From Bacteroidales bacterium UBA5548 (GTDB lineage: Bacteria > Bacteroidota > Bacteroidia > Bacteroidales > UBA932): a stretch of 34,602 nt of DNA. The position numbers and the translations under genes were made by a program. Below, one piece after another: positions 23,935 through 32,692 of the stretch. Below the pieces are notes generated by a model that was not told where the DNA came from, ran no database searches, and saw only the letters and a list, made by a program, of their open reading frames with translations. The DNA is taken from the NCBI GenBank assembly GCA_002425935.1, contig DINE01000014.1, positions 1 through 34,602 of the forward strand, given 5' to 3'. Position 1 is the first letter of the stretch. The number at the start of each line of letters is the position of its first letter.

Positions 23935-26760
23935 ATGTCAATCCCTTTTGCTGATAGACACAATGGACCACGGGCAGGTGAAATCGATGGAATGCTCAAT
24001 GAGATAGGCGCAAAGAGTCTCGATGAACTGGTTAAGCAAACTGTTCCGGCAGATATTCTACTTGATGCTCCGCTTAAAACCGATAAAGCTTTAAGTGAAT
24101 ACGAGTATCTTGCTAAACTCAAAGCAACTGCTTCAAAAAACAAGAATTTAAGATCTATGATTGGTCTCGGATTCTACGGCACAGGTGTTCTTCCTGCCGT
24201 TGTCAGGAATATCTTTGAAAACCCAAGCTGGTACACCTCTTACACACCATATCAGGCCGAGATCTCTCAGGGCAGGTTGGAAGCTCTGCTTAACTTCCAG
24301 ACAATGGTAGCAGGTCTTACGGGCTTTAAAATGGCAAACAGCTCAATGCTTGATGACTCGACTGCAGCTGCAGAGGCGGTAAGAATGATGTTTGAACTTC
24401 GTTCCCGCGAAGCGCAAAAAGCAGGCAAAAACCTATTGTTCATTGACAATAACATATTCCCACAGGTAAAGGCAGTTATTGAAACAAGGGCCGAGGCATT
24501 AGGAATAGAGATTGTTTTTGGTGAATTCAGCAAATATCAGTTTGACAATATGTGCTTTGGAGCTGTGCTTCAATATCCTGCAGCCAACGGAGCAGTAGAA
24601 GATTACGCATCATTCTGCGATGAGGCTCACTCAAAAGGGGTGTTGGTAACTGCTGTTACCGATCTGCTTGCACTCTGCCTGCTTAAAGAGCCGGCTGCAT
24701 GGGGAGCAGACATAGCCGTTGGTACGGCACAGAGATTTGGATTACCAATGGGATTCGGCGGACCTACAGCAGGATTTATGGCAACCCGCGACGAATACAA
24801 AAGAAATATGCCGGGCAGAATAATCGGTGTATCTATTGACCGTTTGGGCAAACCTGCGCTCAGAATGGCTCTTCAGACAAGAGAGCAGCACATTAAGAGA
24901 GAGAAGGCAACCTCGAATATCTGTACAGCAACAGCCCTCATGGCCTCTATGACCGGAATGTACGCAGTTTATCACGGCCCTCACGGCCTTAAGAGAATTG
25001 CCGGAAGAGTTCATGCCTATGCAAAGGCAGTTGCATCAGAACTAACCAAAAACGGATTTAAACTTGCCACAGATAAATTCTTTGACACTATTCAGGTTGT
25101 TGGAGTTGATGCCGAAGCAATAAAGGCAAAAGCTTTAAACGCCGGAATCAACTTCTACTATCCGGACGGAAAAACAGTTCAGATGAGCTTTGACGAACTT
25201 TCAAACTGTGATGAAGCTGTTAAAATTTTGTCAGTTTTCGGAATAGATGCAAAGGAGTGCCCGGGAATTCCTAAAGGAGAAATTTATCTTGAACGTAAGA
25301 GCGAGTTCCTGGCAGAGGCAACTTTTAACAAGTTTCACTCTGAGACAGAGCTTATGCGTTACATCAAGAAGCTTGAGCGCAGAGATATATCACTAACTCA
25401 ATCTATGATTCCTCTGGGATCCTGCACTATGAAGCTTAACGCTGCAGTTGAGATGATGCCTTTGAGCTGGTCTGAGCTTACAAATATGCATCCTTTTGTT
25501 CCTGCAGATCAGGCAGAGGGGTATATGCAGATAATAAAAGAGCTCGAAAATGACCTTGCAGTTATTACAGGGTTTGATGCCTGTTCACTACAACCAAATT
25601 CAGGTGCAGCAGGAGAGTATGCAGGTCTTATGACAATCAGGGCATATCACATATCAAAAGGTGATACCAACAGAAGTGTAGCTATTATCCCTACTTCTGC
25701 TCACGGAACCAACCCTGCATCAGCAGCAATGGCCGGAATGGAGATTGTACTGGTTTCATGTGACCAGAACGGTAACATCAATGTTGACGAACTTCGCCAA
25801 AAGGCGCAGGAGCACAAAGAGAGATTATCGTGCATTATGATTACCTACCCTTCTACACACGGGGTGTTCGAAGTTAAAATCCGCGAGATTATGGATATTA
25901 TCCATGAAAACGGAGGTCTGGTATATATGGATGGTGCAAATATGAATGCTCAGGTAGGTCTTACAAATCCGGGATTCATCGGGGCCGATGTTTGCCACCT
26001 GAATCTTCACAAAACATTTGCAATTCCTCACGGCGGTGGCGGACCGGGAATCGGCCCTATCTGTGTAACCAAAGAGCTAGCTCAGTTCCTGCCATGCCAT
26101 CCGTTTATGTACGACTGCAGCAATAACGGAGCAAAAGCCATAAGCTCGGCACCTTACGGATACCCAATGGCTTTGCCAATCACTCATGCTTACATCAAGC
26201 TTCTTGGCCCTGACGGACTTAAGAGAGCTTCAGAAATAGCTATTCTCAACGCCAACTATATATCGGAAAAGCTGAAAAATCATTACAAGACACTTTATAC
26301 CGGAGCAACCGGAAGAGTTGCACACGAGTGCATTCTGGACCTGAGAGATTTTGCAAAAGAGTATGGAGTTGATGCTACTGATGTTGCCAAGAGACTTATG
26401 GATTACGGATTCCATGCTCCTACCCTCTCTTTCCCGGTTGTTGGAACCCTTATGGTTGAACCTACAGAGAGTGAACCTAAGGCTGAGCTTGACCGCTTTA
26501 TTGAGGCGATGATTGCGATTAAAGAGGAGTGCGAAGCCATTAAGGCAGGCAAGATGGACAAAGATGACAATCCGCTGAAAAATGCTCCGCACACTGCCGG
26601 AGAGGTTACGGCAAACGAATGGAATCACAAGTATGAAAGAGAGCTTGCTGCGTACCCTCTTGAGTGGATCAGGGATAATAAGTTCTGGCCTCACGTTGCC
26701 AGGGTTGACAACGGTTATGGTGACCGCAACCTGATGTGCAGTTGCGAAGGTTGGTTGTAG
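23935..26760 (+). CDS. gcvP: Glycine dehydrogenase (decarboxylating), P protein of the glycine cleavage system
   Basis: PLP enzyme that decarboxylates glycine and passes the aminomethyl group to lipoylated GcvH. At 941 residues it is the fused single-chain form. The inactive-type N-terminal half contains MIGLGFYGTGVLPAVVRNI and NPSWYTSYTPYQAEISQGRLE. The C-terminal half contains MIPLGSCTMKLNA, PTSAHGTNPASA, the PLP lysine K693 in NLHKTFAIPHGGGGPGIGP, and the terminal DRNLMCSC. The other system components gcvH, gcvT and lpd are not in the window. An MscS-type gene follows after 18 bases, probably cotranscribed without a functional link. Confidence 0.98.
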   Translation: MSIPFADRHNGPRAGEIDGMLNEIGAKSLDELVKQTVPADILLDAPLKTDKALSEYEYLAKLKATASKNKNLRSMIGLGFYGTGVLPAVVRNIFENPSWYTSYTPYQAEISQGRLEALLNFQTMVAGLTGFKMANSSMLDDSTAAAEAVRMMFELRSREAQKAGKNLLFIDNNIFPQVKAVIETRAEALGIEIVFGEFSKYQFDNMCFGAVLQYPAANGAVEDYASFCDEAHSKGVLVTAVTDLLALCLLKEPAAWGADIAVGTAQRFGLPMGFGGPTAGFMATRDEYKRNMPGRIIGVSIDRLGKPALRMALQTREQHIKREKATSNICTATALMASMTGMYAVYHGPHGLKRIAGRVHAYAKAVASELTKNGFKLATDKFFDTIQVVGVDAEAIKAKALNAGINFYYPDGKTVQMSFDELSNCDEAVKILSVFGIDAKECPGIPKGEIYLERKSEFLAEATFNKFHSETELMRYIKKLERRDISLTQSMIPLGSCTMKLNAAVEMMPLSWSELTNMHPFVPADQAEGYMQIIKELENDLAVITGFDACSLQPNSGAAGEYAGLMTIRAYHISKGDTNRSVAIIPTSAHGTNPASAAMAGMEIVLVSCDQNGNINVDELRQKAQEHKERLSCIMITYPSTHGVFEVKIREIMDIIHENGGLVYMDGANMNAQVGLTNPGFIGADVCHLNLHKTFAIPHGGGGPGIGPICVTKELAQFLPCHPFMYDCSNNGAKAISSAPYGYPMALPITHAYIKLLGPDGLKRASEIAILNANYISEKLKNHYKTLYTGATGRVAHECILDLRDFAKEYGVDATDVAKRLMDYGFHAPTLSFPVVGTLMVEPTESEPKAELDRFIEAMIAIKEECEAIKAGKMDKDDNPLKNAPHTAGEVTANEWNHKYERELAAYPLEWIRDNKFWPHVARVDNGYGDRNLMCSCEGWL

Positions 26761-26778
26761 CAATAAAATTAACCAAAT

Positions 26779-28086
26779 ATGAATGAGACCGTTATAACAG
26801 AAAGGGCAACTGCTCTATTTGGAGTTGTTGACGGTATTTACGATCTTCTTATCAGGTGGGGCCTCTCTCCGGGGATGGCCTCTACCTTTGATGAGATTAT
26901 CAGTATGTGTCTGCTTTTTACCCTGGCGTATGTTACCGATATTTTTTCAAGGGTCATCATTCACAGAATAGTAGAGAGAATTGCAAAATACACCACTGCC
27001 AAGTGGGATGATATTTTCATTGAGCAAAAGGTAATACGATATCTGGTCCACATTATCCCCGGAATAATTTTTCACATTGCCACACCTGTTGCGATAAGAA
27101 GCGAGCTTTGGGTAATGGTATTCCAGAAGGCGGCGCAGATATTTATCGTGGTTGCGGTAATACGCGCCATACATGCTGCAACAAAAGCACTTACAGAGAT
27201 TTATGCACAGTCTAAAGACTACTCAGATAAGCCAATAAAAGTAATCTTTCAGATAATTGCAGTTATCTCATACTTTGTTGGAGGTATTGCTGTATTAAGC
27301 ATTATTATCAATAAAGACTTCACCACCCTTTTTGCTGCCATGGGAGCCTCAATGGCAATCCTGCTTCTGATTTTCAAAGACAGTATTCTGGGTTTTGTGG
27401 CCGGCTGGCAGCTCTCTGCCAACGACATGCTCAGAATGGGTGACTGGATTACTGTTCCAAAATATGGTGCCGATGGTAATGTAGAAGAGATAAGCCTCTA
27501 CTCTGTTAAGGTGAGGAATTTTGACAATACAATCACAACTGTTCCTCCCTACTCACTGGTGAGCGAATCTTTCCAAAACTGGAGAGGCATGCAGGAGTCG
27601 GGTGGCAGACGGGTTAAAAGATCTGTGCTGATTGACATGAGTACCATTAAGTTTTGTACCCCGGAAATGCTTGAGCGGTTCGGCAAGATAAAGTATCTTC
27701 AGGAGTACATTAAGAAGACCGAGGCAGAGATCACTCAGTATAACAGCGAAAATGAGGTGGACAACTCCGTTCTTGTAAACGGCAGAAGACAAACCAATAT
27801 CGGTGTTTTCAGAGCCTATCTGCAGGAGTACTTAAGCAGGCACCATGAGGTAAATCAGGAGATGACCCATATGGTGAGACAGCTACAGCCGACAGAGCGG
27901 GGAATACCTGTTGAACTCTACTTTTTTATAAGAATTAAAGATTGGGTTTACTACGAAAGTGTTCAGTCAGACATATTTGACCATGTACTTGCAATAATCC
28001 CTCAATTTGATCTTAAGGTATTTCAATACCCTACAGGCGTTGACTTTCCGCAATTCTACCCTACCGAAGAGGAACAACGCCGGTAA
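26779..28086 (+). CDS. Mechanosensitive ion channel family protein (MscS superfamily, YbdG-like)
   Basis: Predicted inner-membrane channel that releases solutes on hypo-osmotic shock. The 435-residue protein has about five membrane helices within the first 215 residues. The pore-lining helix FAAMGASMAILLLIFKDSILGFVAGWQL is followed by the beta domain with MGDWITVPKYGADGNVEEISLYSVKVRNFDNTITTVPPYSLV. The inserted charged segment KKTEAEITQYNSENEVDN in the C-terminal part fits the YbdG/MscM subgroup better than small MscS. Its last 26 bases overlap the convergent SGNH hydrolase gene. Confidence 0.92.
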   Translation: MNETVITERATALFGVVDGIYDLLIRWGLSPGMASTFDEIISMCLLFTLAYVTDIFSRVIIHRIVERIAKYTTAKWDDIFIEQKVIRYLVHIIPGIIFHIATPVAIRSELWVMVFQKAAQIFIVVAVIRAIHAATKALTEIYAQSKDYSDKPIKVIFQIIAVISYFVGGIAVLSIIINKDFTTLFAAMGASMAILLLIFKDSILGFVAGWQLSANDMLRMGDWITVPKYGADGNVEEISLYSVKVRNFDNTITTVPPYSLVSESFQNWRGMQESGGRRVKRSVLIDMSTIKFCTPEMLERFGKIKYLQEYIKKTEAEITQYNSENEVDNSVLVNGRRQTNIGVFRAYLQEYLSRHHEVNQEMTHMVRQLQPTERGIPVELYFFIRIKDWVYYESVQSDIFDHVLAIIPQFDLKVFQYPTGVDFPQFYPTEEEQRR

Positions 28087-29191
28087 TCAGTTCAAAAAGA
28101 GCTTCAGAAAATCTTAAAAAGCCCAGGTCGGTAAGATGCACTCCATCTACCGTAGCTTCGTTATCGTCGCCAAGAAGGTTGTCACCCCTTACATAAATAA
28201 TATTCTCAAACCCTTCGCCAATCAGCTGCGCATAGAGATCTCTCCACGCTGCATTCTCCTCCCTCTGCTCTACGCTAGCTGTTTCGTTTAGCAGCAGATA
28301 CGGGAAATTGGGATTTTCGATCATGAAAATTGGTGTCCGGGGTTTTGCCTGTGCAATATGAGTAATAAATCGGTAGGCACTGTCTTTAACCATCTGAGTA
28401 GTGGTATTAGGCAGACAATCAATCACAACAGCCTCTGCATCAATCATATTTATTGCCTTTGCAATTGCAAAATCCAATCTTGCATTCCCTGAGAATCCAA
28501 GGTTGATTGTCTCCCTGTCCAACATTCTGCCCAGGATAGCGGGATATGCCATTCCTGGCCTGGTTGCACAACCACCTTGAGTAATGCTTGTTCCATAAAA
28601 GAGAATCGGTTTTTTATTGCTATTGACACTTTTTACCAACCGTGTATTTCTTGGAAGAGAGATATCTGCCCCTTGATCAACACCAATTTCAAGAGATTCA
28701 ACTCCATCGTAAAGAGGCAAATAGGCAATGTATTCACGGTTTTGTCTTGTCATACTCTTTACAAAGACCGAGTATGACTCCACACCCGAAGGTCTGGCGG
28801 TTCCTACATACATCCATTTAGAACCCTCGAGCACATATAGATCTAACCCCTTTATTCCTGTAGAGGCCATATGGTTAAAACTAGTGTTATTGGTAACCTT
28901 CCATCTGGCCGAAATTGCTGTACTGTTGGTACTGAACCGAACCGCCAGCCCGGAGCTGTTTTGACCCAGCGAAATGAGCTCTTTTCTGAACTCACCCTCA
29001 AGCACCTTAGGCAACCTGCCGTATTTAACAATACTCTGCTCAAACGCTTTCCCAACTATCATCAGACTGTCTGCCTGAACAAACCTCATCTCCTCATGCT
29101 TCTGGGCTACGGCAGCCGAAGTGATAATCATCAACCCGCAAATTAAAGCTAAACAGAAACTTGTACTAAATCTTCTCATCATATCTCTCAT
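28061..29191 (-). CDS. Secreted SGNH/GDSL hydrolase with N-terminal GxDLY domain
   Basis: Exported esterase-type enzyme of 376 residues; natural substrate unknown, often acyl or acetyl esters on glycans. A signal peptide covers about residues 1-29 (SFCLALICGLMIITSAAVAQ). The N-terminal beta domain carries the GxDLY signature (GLDLY, 115-119). The SGNH domain has Ser202 in GTSITQGG, GFSGNARLD (232-240), and the terminal Asp349/His352 in DGVHLTDLGF. A second ATG at 29182 is an equally plausible start. The upstream region carries four 10-base tandem repeats and I see no standard -7 box. The 3' end overlaps the MscS-type gene by 26 bases. Confidence 0.92.
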   Translation of the reverse strand: MRDMMRRFSTSFCLALICGLMIITSAAVAQKHEEMRFVQADSLMIVGKAFEQSIVKYGRLPKVLEGEFRKELISLGQNSSGLAVRFSTNSTAISARWKVTNNTSFNHMASTGIKGLDLYVLEGSKWMYVGTARPSGVESYSVFVKSMTRQNREYIAYLPLYDGVESLEIGVDQGADISLPRNTRLVKSVNSNKKPILFYGTSITQGGCATRPGMAYPAILGRMLDRETINLGFSGNARLDFAIAKAINMIDAEAVVIDCLPNTTTQMVKDSAYRFITHIAQAKPRTPIFMIENPNFPYLLLNETASVEQREENAAWRDLYAQLIGEGFENIIYVRGDNLLGDDNEATVDGVHLTDLGFLRFSEALFELITGVVPLR

Positions 29192-29231
29192 TTATATTGT
29201 TTTATATTGTTTTATGTCGTTTTATATCGTT
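29191..29231. repeat. Four tandem 10-base repeats upstream of the SGNH hydrolase gene
   Basis: The unit TTTATATTGT occurs twice exactly (29191-29200, 29201-29210), then as TTTATGTCGT and TTTATATCGT (29211-29230). The period of 10 bases is close to one helical turn. The array abuts the ATG of the hydrolase gene, occupying its probable 5' leader. Function unknown. Confidence 0.8.
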
Positions 29232-29312
29232 TAAATCTTGAACCTATGTAACTAATTTTATCTGTCACCTTCAATGCTAATATATCCGTACTCAAAAATC
29301 TACTTTGATTTT

Positions 29313-30212
29313 TTATTGAACAAATTCAGAATCCGGTTCAACCCACTCAATCTTTATGCCTCTTCGCTCCATACCCCTGAACCAGGTCATCTGCCTCTTG
29401 GCAAACTGATGTATGGCCACAGCAAGACGATTGCGCATTGTTTCAAACGAAATCTGCCCTGTAAGATAGAGCGTAACGAATTTGTATTCAAGCCCGTAAT
29501 AAATCAGGTCATCTGCTGTGATTCCACTATCCATCAACTCTTTAACCTCTTCGATAAGCCCCTCTTTGAGTCGCTCGTCAAGACGTTTGTCAATTCTGGC
29601 TATCCGTTCATCTCTGCTTACAATCATTCCGATATATCTTGTGTCAATAGGAGGGTAGCTTGCCACATTAATCGAGTGCTTCTCCATGTAAATGGCAATC
29701 TCCAGAGCTCTGATAAGCCTTTTGCGGCTCTCTGTGTCACTAGTGTTGTGGAGTTGCTTCATTGTTGCAAGCCTCTTCACAAGGTCAACTGTACTCTCCC
29801 TCTCAAGCTCTGCCCTCAATGCAAAATCGGGGGGAACTTCGGGTAGTGAGTAACCCATTGTTGCAGCCTCAATGTATAAACCGCTTCCTCCGCAAAGAAT
29901 CGGCTGCTTCCCCTTATTGATAATCTGGTTATATGCTTTGTGAAAATCCCTCTGGTATTCAAAAATGTTGTACTTAGTACCCGCATCTGCAATATCTATC
30001 AGGTGATACGGGATTTTTTTTATTTGATTTTGCGGGGATCCGGAAAATGAGTATTCCGACAAATCTTTGCCTGTTCCAATGTCCATGCCTCTGTACACCT
30101 GGCGCGAATCAGCCGAAATTATCTCCCCGTCTGTCTGTGCTGCTACCCTCACCGCAAATTTTGTTTTGCCCGAAGCGGTTGGACCCAGTATGCATATCAA
30201 TTGGCTGCTCAT
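29313..30212 (-). CDS. miaA: tRNA dimethylallyltransferase
   Basis: Transfers a dimethylallyl group to N6 of A37 in tRNAs reading codons that begin with U. The protein has 299 residues from the ATG at 30212; a TTG at 30233 would add seven residues but lies at the expected transcription start. Motifs: P-loop GPTASGKT (10-17), the substrate segment ISADSRQVYRGMDIGTGK, and CGGSGLYIEAAT. It is divergent from smpB with tightly packed promoters, and its isoprenoid donor depends on the MEP pathway that includes ispD in this window. Confidence 0.97.
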   Translation of the reverse strand: MSSQLICILGPTASGKTKFAVRVAAQTDGEIISADSRQVYRGMDIGTGKDLSEYSFSGSPQNQIKKIPYHLIDIADAGTKYNIFEYQRDFHKAYNQIINKGKQPILCGGSGLYIEAATMGYSLPEVPPDFALRAELERESTVDLVKRLATMKQLHNTSDTESRKRLIRALEIAIYMEKHSINVASYPPIDTRYIGMIVSRDERIARIDKRLDERLKEGLIEEVKELMDSGITADDLIYYGLEYKFVTLYLTGQISFETMRNRLAVAIHQFAKRQMTWFRGMERRGIKIEWVEPDSEFVQ

Positions 30213-30237
30213 TAATCTCAAATATTGGCTCAATCCA

Positions 30238-30245
30238 CAAATTTA
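30238..30245 (-). promoter_or_regulatory. -7 box for miaA
   Basis: The minus strand reads TAAATTTG, a full TAnnTTTG match, 25 bases before the miaA ATG. A minus-strand TTTTGG lies about 22 bases upstream (30267-30272), inside the first codons of smpB. Confidence 0.6.
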
Positions 30246-30248
30246 CAC

Positions 30249-30256
30249 TAATTTTG
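30249..30256 (+). promoter_or_regulatory. -7 box for smpB
   Basis: TAATTTTG fully matches TAnnTTTG, and TTGG at 30225-30228 is a possible -33 element 20 bases upstream. The predicted start falls at or within a few bases of the smpB ATG at 30264, so the mRNA may be nearly leaderless. Confidence 0.6.
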
Positions 30257-30263
30257 CACTCCC

Positions 30264-30713
30264 ATGCCAAAAGGAAAGAGTAAAATAGAGATTAAAAACA
30301 AAAGAGCATCGTTTGAATACGAGCTTCTGGAGAGTTTTACAGCAGGGATTGTGCTATCGGGTACCGAGATTAAATCAATCAGGGCAGGTAAAGCATCTCT
30401 GGTGGACTCTTATTGCTATTTTGTAAACCGCGAACTCTATGTTAAAAACATGCACATCGCCGAATACTGGTGGGGCAGTTTTAACCAGCATGACCCTCGT
30501 CGCGACAGAAAACTGCTGTTAAACAGGAAAGAGCTCAACAAACTCTTCAGGGCATCACGAGAGAAGGGTCTTACAATTGTTGCCACAAGACTCTTTATAG
30601 CAGAGAACGGCTATGCCAAGCTTAATATATCCCTTGCAAAAGGTAAGCGCGAGTACGACAAACGTCACACAATCAAAGAAAAAGACCTTAGGCGAGAAGA
30701 GGAGAGAGGTTAA
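30264..30713 (+). CDS. smpB: SsrA-binding protein
   Basis: Binds tmRNA and brings it to stalled ribosomes for trans-translation. The 149-residue protein has the family core: IKNKRASFEYELLESFTAGIVLSGTEIKSIRAGKASLVDSY-type start (the key part is TAGIVLSGTEIKSIR), RKLLLNRKELNKL, and the C-terminal basic tail KGKREYDKRHTIKEKDLRR that inserts into the ribosome. tmRNA itself is not in the window. It ends two bases before the 3' end of convergent lgt, with no terminator between them. Confidence 0.98.
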   Translation: MPKGKSKIEIKNKRASFEYELLESFTAGIVLSGTEIKSIRAGKASLVDSYCYFVNRELYVKNMHIAEYWWGSFNQHDPRRDRKLLLNRKELNKLFRASREKGLTIVATRLFIAENGYAKLNISLAKGKREYDKRHTIKEKDLRREEERG

Positions 30714-30715
30714 AT

Positions 30716-31627
30716 TCACCCCTTTTTCTTCTGTACTATCGCTGCCGGAATTTTCTTGAAAATCCCCCAATACATTATTGCAACGCCTGCAATTACAAAC
30801 GGAATGCTCAGCCATTGGCCCATATTCAGGGTCATACCCTGTTCAAAAGCAACTTGAGGCTCTTTAACAAATTCAATGAAAAAGCGTGCTCCGAATATGC
30901 CAATAAGAAACAGTCCGAACAGAGTTCCCTTTTTCAGTTTTGGCAAGGCCTTAAAGTAGAGCAGCATAAGAACAGCAAAGGTAACAAGGTAGGCAAGAGC
31001 CTCGTAAAGCTGTGTCGGATGCTTTGGAAGTGTCTCGCCTCTTAGAAGAAAGACAAAACCCCAAGGCAAATCGGTTGGATTCCCGTAAATTTCTGAGTTC
31101 ATTAGGTTGCCCAGACGAATAAGAGCTCCGGCCAGGGCTGTTGCAACACCAATTCTGTCCATGAGCCACATATAGTCAAAGTCATACTTGCGGCCGTACT
31201 TTTTCACATAGTACCAGATTGCAATCAGAATAGCAATTGCTCCTCCATGGCTGGCAAGACCTCCCTCCCAAACCTTTAAAATTTCAAGTGGCCTGGCAAG
31301 ATAGTACTCCGGCTCATAAAAGAGACAGTGTCCCAGTCTGGCTCCTATAACCGCCGATCCAAGCAAAGTGTACAGAAGCACATCCAGTATTTCAACCGGC
31401 AAGCCCTCTCTTCTGAAAAACTTTACAAAAATATAGTAACCGATAATGAATCCGGAAACGAAGAGTACGCTGTAGTATCTGATGTGGATCGGCCCGATTG
31501 AAAAAATTTCGGGTGATGGTGCCCAGTTTATCGCCAATGGCAGAGTTGCTGCAAGTGTTGACATATTCTTCTGTATTCGTTTGTAATCTATTTTGTCTTT
31601 TAACCTATCACTCTCTGAGGAGAGCAT
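30716..31627 (-). CDS. lgt: Prolipoprotein diacylglyceryl transferase
   Basis: Inner-membrane enzyme that transfers diacylglycerol from phosphatidylglycerol to the lipobox cysteine of prolipoproteins. About seven membrane helices are visible. Conserved segments are GARLGHCLFYEP, GGLASHGGAIAIL, the Lgt signature ALIRLGNLMNSEIYGNPTDLPWG and HPTQLYEAL. Two starts are possible: ATG 31627 (303 residues) and ATG 31564 (282 residues, beginning MSTLAATLP). The shorter one matches the usual Lgt length and N-terminus better, since the first 21 residues are hydrophilic. It lies downstream of the methyltransferase gene on the same strand, probably in one transcript. Confidence 0.95.
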   Translation of the reverse strand: MLSSESDRLKDKIDYKRIQKNMSTLAATLPLAINWAPSPEIFSIGPIHIRYYSVLFVSGFIIGYYIFVKFFRREGLPVEILDVLLYTLLGSAVIGARLGHCLFYEPEYYLARPLEILKVWEGGLASHGGAIAILIAIWYYVKKYGRKYDFDYMWLMDRIGVATALAGALIRLGNLMNSEIYGNPTDLPWGFVFLLRGETLPKHPTQLYEALAYLVTFAVLMLLYFKALPKLKKGTLFGLFLIGIFGARFFIEFVKEPQVAFEQGMTLNMGQWLSIPFVIAGVAIMYWGIFKKIPAAIVQKKKG

Positions 31628-31649
31628 GATAAGCTTTGTATTCTGAATA

Positions 31650-32582
31650 TTAGCGCCTTAAACGGGTAAAAACACTCAATGGAAGAGCCCTCTTATACCT
31701 ATCCTCCAGGAACAGTTCGCCGTATTGAATCTCTGCGCTGCTCTCTTTAGGCATATTAAGGCCAAAGGCACTTCTGACCAATGTCTCTGATAGCAGTGCC
31801 GAATAGCCGTTTGAATAGAGGTTCAGGACCAGAAAACTGTCCTTCACGGCCAATATTCTTGAAACCTGAGACATCATATCAAAAAGAAGCTCGTCCAGCT
31901 TCCACTTCTCTCCGTCGGGACCATGACCATAAGCAGGCGGATCCATTATTATGCCCTGATATCTGTTACCTCGTTTTGCCTCACGTATTACAAATTTGAG
32001 AGCATCCTCTATAACCCAGCGAATATTATCAAGATTACTCAGCTCCATATTGGTGCGGGCCCAGGTAACCACCTGTCTAACAGAATCGAGGTGAGTAACA
32101 TCTGCACCTGCACATTTGGCAGCAAGAGATGCAGCTCCGGTATAAGCGAACAGATTTAAAACCTTTGGAGGAGCCATAGCTGCAGCTTTATTCTTTTTTG
32201 CTATTTCGTGAGTGTGTTTATAGATGTAGTCCCAGTTAGGTGCCTGTTCCGGAAAAACGCCCACATGTTTAAAAGCTGTAAGCCCAAGACGTAAATTGAA
32301 GTCAAGCCCACCTTTTTTGTATGGTATAATCCATTGTTCCGGCATTTTTTTAAGCTGATGCCATGTACCTGAATCCTCTTTGCCCGATTTCCCGAATCCT
32401 GCCCCTGTGGTAAACCGTGTATGCGCCATGGCAACCCACTCTCTTTCAGACAACTGCCTGTTCCAAAGCGCCTTAGGCTCAGGTCTGATTATAAAATATT
32501 TGCCAAATCTCTCCAGCTTTTCAAATTCACCTGAATCAATCAGTTCATAATCACTCCATTTCTGTGGAGACTCCAGTAACAT
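31650..32582 (-). CDS. Class I SAM-dependent methyltransferase, RlmI-like (COG1092 type)
   Basis: Probable rRNA cytosine or guanine methyltransferase, though the substrate is not known. The 310-residue protein has SAM motif I NLFAYTGAASLAA (143-155), the acidic motif THLDSVRQ, and the motif IV IMDPPAYGHGPDGEKW. Unlike RlmI it lacks an obvious N-terminal PUA domain; the first 130 residues form a smaller beta-rich region. It has its own start 110 bases from divergent pgk; lgt follows after 22 bases. Confidence 0.85.
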   Translation of the reverse strand: MLLESPQKWSDYELIDSGEFEKLERFGKYFIIRPEPKALWNRQLSEREWVAMAHTRFTTGAGFGKSGKEDSGTWHQLKKMPEQWIIPYKKGGLDFNLRLGLTAFKHVGVFPEQAPNWDYIYKHTHEIAKKNKAAAMAPPKVLNLFAYTGAASLAAKCAGADVTHLDSVRQVVTWARTNMELSNLDNIRWVIEDALKFVIREAKRGNRYQGIIMDPPAYGHGPDGEKWKLDELLFDMMSQVSRILAVKDSFLVLNLYSNGYSALLSETLVRSAFGLNMPKESSAEIQYGELFLEDRYKRALPLSVFTRLRR

Positions 32583-32648
32583 AGCAAATTATTGTTTTAA
32601 ATTGTTAATTAAAGAGAACGAAGGTAGTGATTTTTCTGAGATTATTCT

Positions 32649-32656
32649 TATTTTTG
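32649..32656 (+). promoter_or_regulatory. -7 box for pgk
   Basis: TATTTTTG fully matches TAnnTTTG, 37 bases before the pgk ATG, giving a leader of about 30 bases. No clear -33 element is seen. Confidence 0.55.
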
Positions 32657-32692
32657 CGGTCTGGTTATTCAATCCATTAATAATTTTTCCAT

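Noticed and set aside
29294..29313. AT-rich hairpin at the end of miaA as a terminator
   Set aside because: The 7-base-pair stem has only one G-C pair and would be unstable; not convincing as an intrinsic terminator.
30213..30233. TTG start adding seven residues to MiaA
   Set aside because: It coincides with the predicted transcription start, and the ATG at 30212 places the P-loop at the usual distance.
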